This document shows positions 57,071 to 64,000 of a DNA stretch of 64,000 nt, piece after piece. This DNA comes from Comamonas composti DSM 21721 (GTDB taxonomy: Bacteria > Pseudomonadota > Gammaproteobacteria > Burkholderiales > Burkholderiaceae_C). Location: positions 59,827 through 123,826 of the forward strand of contig NZ_AUCQ01000015.1 of assembly GCF_000429845.1 (NCBI RefSeq). Reading direction: 5' to 3'. Position 1 is the first letter of the stretch. Each line of letters starts with the position of its first letter. Below the pieces are notes generated by a model, which worked only from the letters and a program-made list of their open reading frames with translations, ran no database searches and had not been told where the DNA came from. The position numbers and the translations under genes were made by a program.

Positions 57071-59932
57071 TTACAACGTACGAGCGATTTCCTTGATCTC
57101 GAACACTTCGAGCATGTCGCCTTCGCGGATGTCGTTGTAGTTCTTGAGCTTGATACCGCACTCGAAGCCTTCCTTGACTTCCTTGACATCGTCCTTCATG
57201 CGCTTGAGCGACTCGATCTCACCCGTATAGATGACCACGTTGTCGCGCAGCAGGCGGAAATGCGCGTTGCGCGTAACCTGGCCTTGCGTGATGTAGGAGC
57301 CCGCAATCGTACCGATCTTGGTGGCCACGAACACGGTGCGGATCTCGGCCATGCCGATGATCTCTTCCTTGCGCTCGGGAGCCAGCATGCCCGACATCGC
57401 CGCCTTCACCTCTTCGACCGCGTCGTAGATGATGTTGTAGTAGCGAATGTCCACATCGTTGCTCTCGGCCGTCTTGCGGGCCTGAGCGTCGGCACGCACG
57501 TTGAAGCCGATGACGATGGCCTTGGAGGCCAGCGCCAGGTTCACGTCCGACTCCGAGATTCCGCCCACACCGGAGTACACCAGCTGGACCTTGATCTCTT
57601 CCGTGGACAGCTTGAGCAGCGAGGCGCCCAGTGCTTCCTGCGAACCTTGCATGTCGGCCTTGACGATGATGGGCAGAGTCTGCACATCGCCTGCCGACAT
57701 TTCGGCAAACATGTTCTCCAGCTTGGCAGCCTGTTGCCTGGCCAGCTTGGTGTTGCGGAACTTGCCTGCACGGTAGGTCGCGATTTCGCGGGCACGACGC
57801 TCGTCCTGCAGCACCATGAAATCGTCGCCAGCCTGAGGCACGTCCGACAGACCCTGGATTTCCACGGGAATCGAAGGGCCGGCTTCCTTGGTCTGCTTGC
57901 CATCTTCGTCCAGCATGGCACGCACGCGGCCATAGGTCTGGCCGGCCAGCACCACATCCCCCACCTTCAGCGTACCGGACTGCACCAGCACCGTGGCCAC
58001 CGGGCCACGGCCCTTGTCCAGCAGCGCTTCGATCACGATGCCCTTGGCAGCCGCATCCACCGGAGCCTTGAGCTCCAGCACTTCGGCCTGAAGCAGCACC
58101 TGCTCCAGCAGCTCGTCGATGCCCTGCCCGGTCTTGGAGGACACGGGGACAAAAGGCGAGTCACCGCCGTACTCCTCGGGCACCACCTCTTCAACGACCA
58201 GTTCCTGCTTGACGCGCTCGGGATTGGCATCAGGTTTGTCGGACTTGGTGATCGCCACCACGATGGGCACACCAGCAGCCTTGGCGTGCTTGATGGCTTC
58301 CTTGGTCTGAGGCATGACACCGTCATCCGAGGCCACGACCAGAATCACGATGTCGGTGGCCTGAGCACCACGGGCACGCATGGCCGTAAAGGCCTCGTGA
58401 CCAGGAGTATCCAGGAAGGACACCATGCCGCGCGGGGTCTGCACATGGTAGGCACCGATGTGCTGGGTAATGCCGCCAGCTTCGCCCGTCGCCACCTTGG
58501 TGCGGCGGATATAGTCCAGCAGCGAGGTCTTGCCATGGTCCACGTGACCCATGACGGTCACCACGGGAGCACGAGGCAGTTGCTCGGCGTCGGCGTTGGA
58601 GACTTCCTCGGCAGTAAAGGCCTCGGGGTCATCAAGCGCTGCAATCTTGGCGGTATGTCCCATTTCCTCGACCACGATCATGGCCGTGTCCTGGTCCAGA
58701 GGCTGGTTGATGGTGACCATCTGGCCCATCTTCATCAGCACCTTGATCAGCTCCGAAGCCTTGATGGCCATCTTGTGAGCCAGTTCAGCCACGGTAATGG
58801 TCTCGGGCACATGAACTTCAATGGCACGGAACTCGACGGCTTGTTGCTGGCTGTGCTGACCGTCGTGACGGTCACCGCGACGCCCGCCGCGCGAGCTGCC
58901 TCGCCAATTGGAGCGGCCTGCACCCACACCACCCGAGCTGTCGCCACGGGTCTTGATTTCCTTTTTCTTGCCATCGCCTGCCCAGCTCGACGAGAGCTTG
59001 GCAGACTTGACTTCCTTGCCCGCACCAGGCGCGGCACCCGCACCAGCGCCCGTGCGCGCACCCGCAGCAGGCTTGTGCAACGTCTTCTTGGCTGCTGCAC
59101 CAGCGCCCGCTCCGGCGGCCGGCTTGGCTGCTGCCGGCTTGGCCTCCTCGGGCTTTTCAGGCTTCTTGGCAACCAGAACCTTCTTGGGCGCAGCCATCAT
59201 GGCCCGAATAGCTTCAGCCTCGGCGAGGGCTCTTCGGCGACGATCTTCCAGATCCTTGGCACGCTCGGCCTCCTCGGCCGCACGGGCCTTGGACTCCTCT
59301 TCGGCCTTGGCACGCGCCTCGGCTTGGGCAGCAGCACGTGCAGCCTGCTCGGCTGCCTGCTCACGCGATGCCTCTTCCTTGGCGCGATTCGCCTCGGCCT
59401 TCTTGGCACGCTCTGCGGCTGCGTAGGCAACCGCACGCTCCTCGGCCTCGCGTTCGCGACGCTCACGCTCTTCGCGCTCCTGACGCTGCTGGGCCAGCTC
59501 CTGCTCCTCACGGCCTATCTGTTCGGCCTGGCGCAGAGCTTCCTCCTCGCGGCGAACCAGCCCCTGGGCTTCGCGCTCGGAAGCGGCCCGCTCCTGAGCC
59601 GCCTTGATTGCGGCTTCGGAGCTACCGGCATCGGCGCTTTCCTCGCGCTTGATGAAGGTACGCTTCTTGCGCACTTCCACTTGAATGGTACGGGCACGGC
59701 CCGACGCATCGGCCTGCTTGATTTCGCTTGTAGAACGCTTGGTCAACGTGATTTTCTTGGCCCCGCCACCATGGCTGGCCTGCAAATGATTAAGCAATTG
59801 CTGCTTATCGGACTCGGACAGTGCATCCGAGGCGCTGTTTTTGCCCACACCCGCAGCCTTGAGCTGTTGCAGCAAGGTATCAGGGGTTTTGTTGAGCTCT
59901 ATTGCAAACTCGGCAACCGTATTACTGGACAT
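57071..59932 (-). CDS. infB: Translation initiation factor IF-2
   Basis: GTPase that brings fMet-tRNA to the ribosome. The 953-residue protein has an IF2N-type start ([26 protein letters not shown]), a long charged coiled-coil-like arm rich in Glu, Arg and Ala (about 110-245), a Gly/Ala/Lys/Pro-rich linker and a second IF2N segment. The G domain begins near residue 460 ([33 protein letters not shown]) and domains II-IV follow. The linker arm is longer than in many species but usual for Burkholderiales. It follows nusA after 23 bases. Confidence 0.97.
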   Translation of the reverse strand: MSSNTVAEFAIELNKTPDTLLQQLKAAGVGKNSASDALSESDKQQLLNHLQASHGGGAKKITLTKRSTSEIKQADASGRARTIQVEVRKKRTFIKREESADAGSSEAAIKAAQERAASEREAQGLVRREEEALRQAEQIGREEQELAQQRQEREERERREREAEERAVAYAAAERAKKAEANRAKEEASREQAAEQAARAAAQAEARAKAEEESKARAAEEAERAKDLEDRRRRALAEAEAIRAMMAAPKKVLVAKKPEKPEEAKPAAAKPAAGAGAGAAAKKTLHKPAAGARTGAGAGAAPGAGKEVKSAKLSSSWAGDGKKKEIKTRGDSSGGVGAGRSNWRGSSRGGRRGDRHDGQHSQQQAVEFRAIEVHVPETITVAELAHKMAIKASELIKVLMKMGQMVTINQPLDQDTAMIVVEEMGHTAKIAALDDPEAFTAEEVSNADAEQLPRAPVVTVMGHVDHGKTSLLDYIRRTKVATGEAGGITQHIGAYHVQTPRGMVSFLDTPGHEAFTAMRARGAQATDIVILVVASDDGVMPQTKEAIKHAKAAGVPIVVAITKSDKPDANPERVKQELVVEEVVPEEYGGDSPFVPVSSKTGQGIDELLEQVLLQAEVLELKAPVDAAAKGIVIEALLDKGRGPVATVLVQSGTLKVGDVVLAGQTYGRVRAMLDEDGKQTKEAGPSIPVEIQGLSDVPQAGDDFMVLQDERRAREIATYRAGKFRNTKLARQQAAKLENMFAEMSAGDVQTLPIIVKADMQGSQEALGASLLKLSTEEIKVQLVYSGVGGISESDVNLALASKAIVIGFNVRADAQARKTAESNDVDIRYYNIIYDAVEEVKAAMSGMLAPERKEEIIGMAEIRTVFVATKIGTIAGSYITQGQVTRNAHFRLLRDNVVIYTGEIESLKRMKDDVKEVKEGFECGIKLKNYNDIREGDMLEVFEIKEIARTL

Positions 59933-59955
59933 AAATACTCTAAACCTCCCTGACC

Positions 59956-61443
59956 TTACTCTTGCCCATCGGTGAACCAGTGTTCACGCGCTTTCATGAT
60001 CAAAGCCTTGGCTTCGTCTTCCGTCTGTCCGGTCAGCTCGGTCAGCTCGTCGATGGCCAGGTCGGCCAAATCATCACGGGAGTGCACTCCGGCCTGGGCC
60101 AGCTTGTCCACGATTTCCGGTGTAATTCCTTCGAGCGTCAGCAGATCCTGCGACACCTTGCTCACATTTTCCTCGCGAGCAATTTCCTGCGTGAGCAGTG
60201 CATTTTTCGCACGGCTGCGCAACTCATTGACGGTCTCTTCGTCAAAGGCTTCGATCTCCAGCATTTCCTGCAGCGGCACATAAGCCACTTCCTCGAGGGT
60301 TTCGAAGCCCTCCTCGATGAGGATGTTGGCGATTTCATCATCCACATCGAGTTTTTCCATGAACAGCGTGCGCGAGACAGCCGATTCGTCGGCCTGCTTT
60401 TGTGCAGACTCGGCAGCATCCATGATGTTGATCTTCCAGCCTGTGAGCTCTGAGGCCAGGCGCACGTTCTGACCGCCACGGCCAATGGCGATGGCAAGAT
60501 TTTCTTCGTCCACGACCACGTCCATGGCATGCTTCTCTTCGTCCACCATAATGGAAGAGACGTTGGCCGGTGCCAGCGCGCCGATGACGAACTGCGCAGG
60601 ATCCTCGGACCACAGCACGATGTCCACACGTTCGCCCGCGAGCTCGTTGGTCACGGCATTCACACGCGTGCCACGCACACCCACACAGGTACCGATGGGA
60701 TCCACGCGCTTATCGTGCGAGAGCACGGCAATCTTGGCGCGGCTGCCCGCATCGCGTGCACAGCTCTTGATCTCCAGCAAGCCTTGCTCGATCTCGGGCA
60801 CCTCGTTGCGAAACAGCTCGACCATGAACTCGGGCGCCGAGCGCGAGAGGATGATGGGCGCCCCACGCAAGGTCGCGTCCACTTCCATGATCATGGCTCG
60901 TACGCGGTCGCCACTGCGCAGGTTTTCCTTGGGGATCATTTCACTGCGACGCAGGCGACCTTCAACACGCCCAGCCTCAACAATGATGTCGCCCTTATCC
61001 ATGCGCTTGACCGTACCCGTGAAAATCTTGTCGCCACGCGACAGGAATTCGTTGAGCAGCATCTCGCGCTCGGCATCGCGGATCTTTTGCAAGATGACCT
61101 GCTTGGCTGCCATGGCTCCTATGCGGCCTATGGGCAAAGACTCGACTTCCTCTTCAATGTACTCGCCCACAGAAATACCTGCCACGCGGTCCTGGGCATC
61201 CATGAGCATCTCTTCGGCCTCGGGATTTTGCAGGCCCGCATCGTCAGGCACCACCAGCCAGCGACGGAAGCTGTCGTAGTCACCGCTATCGCGATCAATG
61301 GCCACGCGGATGTCTACTTCACCTTGGTACAGCTTCTTGGTGGCCTGGGCCAGCGCCGATTCCACCGCACCAAACACCACATCGCGCTCCACGTTCTTTT
61401 CGCGCGAAATGGCCTCTACCAACATCAACAGTTCGCGATTCAT
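59956..61443 (-). CDS. nusA: Transcription elongation/termination factor NusA
   Basis: RNA polymerase-binding factor of 495 residues. Order of parts: N-terminal polymerase-binding domain, S1 domain ([12 protein letters not shown] then [20 protein letters not shown]), KH1/KH2 domains ([24 protein letters not shown] and [18 protein letters not shown]), and two C-terminal acidic helix-hairpin repeats. AGGAGAG precedes the ATG. Downstream of rimP by 82 bases, as is typical. Confidence 0.97.
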   Translation of the reverse strand: MNRELLMLVEAISREKNVERDVVFGAVESALAQATKKLYQGEVDIRVAIDRDSGDYDSFRRWLVVPDDAGLQNPEAEEMLMDAQDRVAGISVGEYIEEEVESLPIGRIGAMAAKQVILQKIRDAEREMLLNEFLSRGDKIFTGTVKRMDKGDIIVEAGRVEGRLRRSEMIPKENLRSGDRVRAMIMEVDATLRGAPIILSRSAPEFMVELFRNEVPEIEQGLLEIKSCARDAGSRAKIAVLSHDKRVDPIGTCVGVRGTRVNAVTNELAGERVDIVLWSEDPAQFVIGALAPANVSSIMVDEEKHAMDVVVDEENLAIAIGRGGQNVRLASELTGWKINIMDAAESAQKQADESAVSRTLFMEKLDVDDEIANILIEEGFETLEEVAYVPLQEMLEIEAFDEETVNELRSRAKNALLTQEIAREENVSKVSQDLLTLEGITPEIVDKLAQAGVHSRDDLADLAIDELTELTGQTEDEAKALIMKAREHWFTDGQE

Positions 61444-61525
61444 GCGAGGACTCTCCTATTTCAATCACGTGCAAGAGATCTGCCCATGCCTCTTGCACCC
61501 CAACGATTCTTGCGACCGAGCCTGG

Positions 61526-62104
61526 TCAGGCCGGGTTACCGCTGCGCCCCTTGAAGTTCACGATGGGCGCCAAGCGCGCCTCGCGCAGCTCATCCAGCTC
61601 GAAGCCCAAGGCCTGCAAAGGAGCGGGAACCCGTTTCTTGCTGACTCTCTGCCCAGGCTTGACTGGTGGCTCATCACTCCAGACGATTTGCCAGCCCCCG
61701 CCCTCGGCCCGCTCCAGCGTGCCGCGGAATTTCTTGCGATTGGCATTGACCTGGCCTTCGCCTGCAGCCCCTATGGGTTCCTTGAGCGTGAGATCAACGA
61801 CCTCGCCGGCGAAACGCGTGAAATCGAGCTCATGGCGCAGCAATCGGTCTATGCCTGGCGAGGAGACTTCAAGACGTGTGTAGTCGACGCCATCCACCTC
61901 AAGCGCAAACTGCAGTTGACGCGTGACCTTCTCACAGTCTTCCACGGTCACGAACTGTTCAGGCAACATGGGCTGGCCCTCTTGCGGAGGCTGCCATGGC
62001 AAATCAATTGTGACGCGCAAGAGTCCGCCTGCAGAGCGTTCTATTTCAACCAGGTCATAGCCCAGACCTGTCACAGTTTGTTCAACGATTTGCTGTAATG
62101 CCAC
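61526..62104 (-). CDS. rimP: Ribosome maturation factor RimP
   Basis: A 192-residue 30S assembly factor and first gene of the rimP-nusA-infB-rbfA-truB-typA operon. It shows VTGLGYDLVEIER, TVEDCEKVTRQLQFALEVD and the RLEVSSPGIDRLLRHELDFTRFAGE segment. The best start is GTG 62104. An insertion rich in Pro/Gln (WQPPQEGQPMLPEQF) lies in the N-terminal domain, somewhat longer than usual. About 97 bases separate it from a strong minus-strand terminator upstream, so the promoter should be in that gap. Confidence 0.95.
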   Translation of the reverse strand: MALQQIVEQTVTGLGYDLVEIERSAGGLLRVTIDLPWQPPQEGQPMLPEQFVTVEDCEKVTRQLQFALEVDGVDYTRLEVSSPGIDRLLRHELDFTRFAGEVVDLTLKEPIGAAGEGQVNANRKKFRGTLERAEGGGWQIVWSDEPPVKPGQRVSKKRVPAPLQALGFELDELREARLAPIVNFKGRSGNPA

Positions 62105-62201
62105 GTGTAATCAGTTCAGTCCTGTCAAGCCCCAGCCCGGATAAAAAATGCTAAGCCCATGATTTTCATGGCTTATCAGCGCCAGGCCCGGGCGATTGCC
62201 C

Positions 62202-62230
62202 AAAAAAAACGGGCGGTGTGTACCCGCCCG
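62202..62230 (-). terminator. Terminator before the rimP operon
   Basis: CGGGCGG-GTACACA-CCGCCCG on the minus strand is followed by eight T residues (62209-62202). It ends transcription from the thioredoxin-like gene and insulates the rimP operon. Confidence 0.9.
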
Positions 62231-62300
62231 TCTGGTCGTGAGTGCGTTATTGTAGCCGTAAACCGCCTACCGGCCAAACGAGACCCTCATAAATATGCTT

Positions 62301-62708
62301 CTAGAGCAAGACGGCCCCAAGACTCTTGGCCGCCTGTATGCGCCCCAGAAGCTCCCGGACCTCGGCCGCCTGCAGCGCCTTGCCGCCTGCGTCCCGGTAC
62401 AGGGAATCAAGCATGCGCGCCAGAATCTGTGCCTGAGGCAATACCGGGCCAAAAAAGCGCGGACTCGCTCCCTCGGAGATCAGAACGGATGGAAATGTTT
62501 CTATGTCCAGATCGCCGGCAACATCCTCATGGTCTTCCACATCCAGCCACACAAAGCGCACCTGCGGGAATTTCTGCGCCAGCTCGGCAAATGTGGCCTG
62601 GTACTGATTACACACACCACACCAGCGCGCACAAAGACAGACCACCCACCATTGATCTGTACCTGGCTTGCTGCCATTTTCCGATACCCCATCGGCCACT
62701 AAGTCCAT
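62301..62708 (-). CDS. Thioredoxin-family protein
   Basis: A 135-residue cytoplasmic protein with a thioredoxin fold. The active site is WCGVC (Cys30, Cys33), preceded by two further Cys (24 and 26), and the cis-Pro region is FPSVLIS. The fold segments FVWLDVEDHEDVAGDLDIETFPSVL match thioredoxins, but the CGVC pair differs from the standard CGPC. ATG 62708 is chosen for the GGAGG just upstream. Role is not known; it is divergent from an AhpD-like gene. Confidence 0.88.
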   Translation of the reverse strand: MDLVADGVSENGSKPGTDQWWVVCLCARWCGVCNQYQATFAELAQKFPQVRFVWLDVEDHEDVAGDLDIETFPSVLISEGASPRFFGPVLPQAQILARMLDSLYRDAGGKALQAAEVRELLGRIQAAKSLGAVLL

Positions 62709-62898
62709 GAAAACCTCCAGCCCCGGCCCCGAGCAGCCGCAGCAAACCGCCATGGTAATGGCTTGAGAAACACCCGGACATCAACCTAGCGAAGCACTAC
62801 ACCATGCCTCATCCCCGGGCTGGCCCGATTTACCACCTCAAAGGCAGAGCAGACTCATCAGCCCCGATGCAAACTTGCAAGCTCCAACAGGAAACAGC

Positions 62899-63471
62899 AT
62901 GAGTACGCGCTACCCCCACCCAGATTTCAACCAGCTGCCCGAAGACATTCGCGAGCGCATTTTGCAGATTCAGGAGAAGACCGGCTTCATCCCCACGGTA
63001 TTCCTGGCCTTTGCACGGCGCCCCGCCGAGTGGCGGGCGTTCTTTGCCTATCACGACGCCTTGATGCTCAGGGAGCAAAGCAGCCTCACCAAGGGCGAGC
63101 GCGAAATGATCGTGACCGCCACCAGCGCGGCCAGCCAGTGTCTCTACTGCGTGGTGGCGCATGGGGCCATCTTGCGCATTCACGAAAAAGATGCGCTGAT
63201 CGCCGACCAGTTGGCCGTGAACTACCGCAAGGCGCCGATCACCCCGCGCCAGCGCGCCATGCTGGACTTTGCGATGAAGGTGCGCGAACGCAGCCACGAA
63301 ATAGAGGACGCCGATTTCGAGCACCTTCACGGCCATGGCTTCGATGACGAGGACATCTGGGACATCGCAGCCATCACGGCGTTTTTCGGCCTCTCCAATC
63401 GCATGGCAAGCTTTGCAGGCATGCAGCCCAATCCGGAGTTTTTCCTCATGGGACGCATCCCGAGGAAATAA
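62899..63471 (+). CDS. AhpD-like peroxidase-related protein
   Basis: A 190-residue protein of the uncharacterised peroxidase-related (TIGR01926-like) branch of the AhpD family. The pattern EREMIVTATSAASQCLYCVVAHG has Cys81, Cys84 and His88, the redox CxxC...H set. The N-terminus FNQLPEDIRERILQIQEKTGFIPTVFLAFARRP is typical for the branch. ACAGGAAAC lies before ATG 62899. It is divergent from the thioredoxin-like gene, a possible functional pair. Confidence 0.88.
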   Translation: MSTRYPHPDFNQLPEDIRERILQIQEKTGFIPTVFLAFARRPAEWRAFFAYHDALMLREQSSLTKGEREMIVTATSAASQCLYCVVAHGAILRIHEKDALIADQLAVNYRKAPITPRQRAMLDFAMKVRERSHEIEDADFEHLHGHGFDDEDIWDIAAITAFFGLSNRMASFAGMQPNPEFFLMGRIPRK

Positions 63472-63565
63472 GCCCCCTGAGCTGCAACGCATCCCCTGGC
63501 AGACACGGCCCTTGCGGCGGAGTGACTCTGACTGGCCCCGGAGCATCTGGGCGTAGTACTTATAG

Positions 63566-63615
63566 ATTTCAAAAAAGATAGCTGTTAGCGCTTGATGGAT
63601 AAGGGCGGATTCAAG
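63566..63615. repeat. Family B palindrome beside the IS30 element
   Basis: TTTCAAAAAAGATAGCTGTTAGCGCTTGATGGATAAGGGCGG is a left arm and centre; the right arm is missing. The break near 63615-63660 may mark the IS edge. Confidence 0.6.
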
Positions 63616-63663
63616 TCCAAGTGCAACAAAAGATCAATGCACGGATTCAGGCTGCAAAGCCAA

Positions 63664-64000
63664 CTAGGCCAGGTGCTGTGCATAAACGTCTATGGGCTTG
63701 CGCCAACCCAGCGTCATCCTGGGCCGCCCATTGAGCTGGTCTGCGACCGCATCAAGCTGCTCCTGCGTGTAGCCACTGAGGTCGGTGCCTTTGGGGAAGT
63801 ACTGGCGTAGCAGTCCATTGGTGTTCTCGTTGCTGCCCCGCTGCCAGGGACTGTGAGGGTCGCAGAAGTACACCTTCATGCCTGTGTTCTTGGTGAGCTG
63901 GACATGCTCGGCCATCTCCTTGCCCCGGTCATAGGTCAAGGTCTGGCGCATGGGGCGGGCAATGCTGTTGAGTTTGTCTGTGAAGGCCTGCAGCACATGC
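63664..64000 (-). mobile_element. IS30-family transposase, C-terminal part at the window edge
   Basis: The visible 110 residues run to the right edge and their start lies beyond the window. They show the second catalytic Asp in LTYDRGKEMAEHVQL and the third acidic residue in PWQRGSNENTNGLLRQYFPKGTDLS, the classic IS30 DDE end, and finish with the NGRPRMTLGWRKPIDVYAQHL motif. The frame has no break in view. The terminal inverted repeat probably lies between 63615 and 63663. Confidence 0.93.

Noticed and set aside
57260..59953. 897-codon plus-strand ORF opposite infB
   Set aside because: It is the antisense of a conserved IF-2 gene; high GC third positions leave long open frames. Its protein is rich in Gly, His and Leu without any domain.

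Overview
The window is a 64 kb piece of a GC-rich betaproteobacterial chromosome, most likely from the Comamonadaceae (Comamonas or Delftia type). The reasons are the Entner-Doudoroff/gluconate locus with a TRAP transporter, the rimP-nusA-infB-rbfA-truB-typA order, a single-chain methylmalonyl-CoA mutase with propionyl-CoA carboxylase, and two families of short palindromic repeats scattered between and inside genes. Genus is inference; no 16S gene is present. Apart from an IS30-type transposase cut by the right edge, most of the window is core chromosome.

Layout. 0-5 kb: end of a chemoreceptor, a FecCD/ATPase metal or siderophore importer without a binding protein, and a Crp/Fnr regulator. 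5-14 kb: an aminoglycoside-phosphotransferase-like kinase next to an acyl-CoA dehydrogenase (the two halves of ACAD10/11), prfB with its programmed frameshift, a lipoprotein, pepN, fbp and tRNA-Thr(CGU). 14-24 kb: metY, then an isolated soluble protease joining a ClpB-like AAA+ module to an FtsH-type M41 zinc peptidase, with a possible small upstream ORF and leader hairpin; then hrpA and selU. 24-35 kb: a retropepsin-like membrane protease, a DsbA-family oxidoreductase, icd, small exported proteins, a DUF2946/TonB receptor/PepSY iron or copper uptake set, a VOC enzyme, a YdcF-type protein and an ArsR-controlled AhpD-like/DUF2892 cluster.

35-43 kb: a gluconate regulon on the minus strand (gntK, dctQ, dctM, dctP, edd, eda) facing a LacI-type regulator, with two matching operators between them. 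It would import a sugar acid such as gluconate, phosphorylate it and split 6-phosphogluconate to pyruvate and glyceraldehyde-3-phosphate. 43-51 kb: the methylmalonyl pathway (mutase, MeaB, pccB, pccA) with a divergent GntR/FCD regulator. 51-54 kb: YigZ-like protein, LysR and MarR regulators. 54-62 kb: the translation/transcription operon rimP-nusA-infB-rbfA-truB-typA. 62-64 kb: a thioredoxin-like protein, an AhpD-like peroxidase-related protein and the IS30 fragment.

Two repeat families deserve attention. Family A has the end sequence AGAACGTGTTTACGATCTC; its complete 269 bp copy has perfect 19 bp terminal inverted repeats, and several single ends sit exactly on stop codons. Family B is a palindrome built on AATAGCT...GCGCTTG; it forms terminators between genes and also appears to lie in frame inside pepN, hrpA, the mutase, meaB and truB. 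The strongest candidate for something undescribed is the AAA+/M41 protease.
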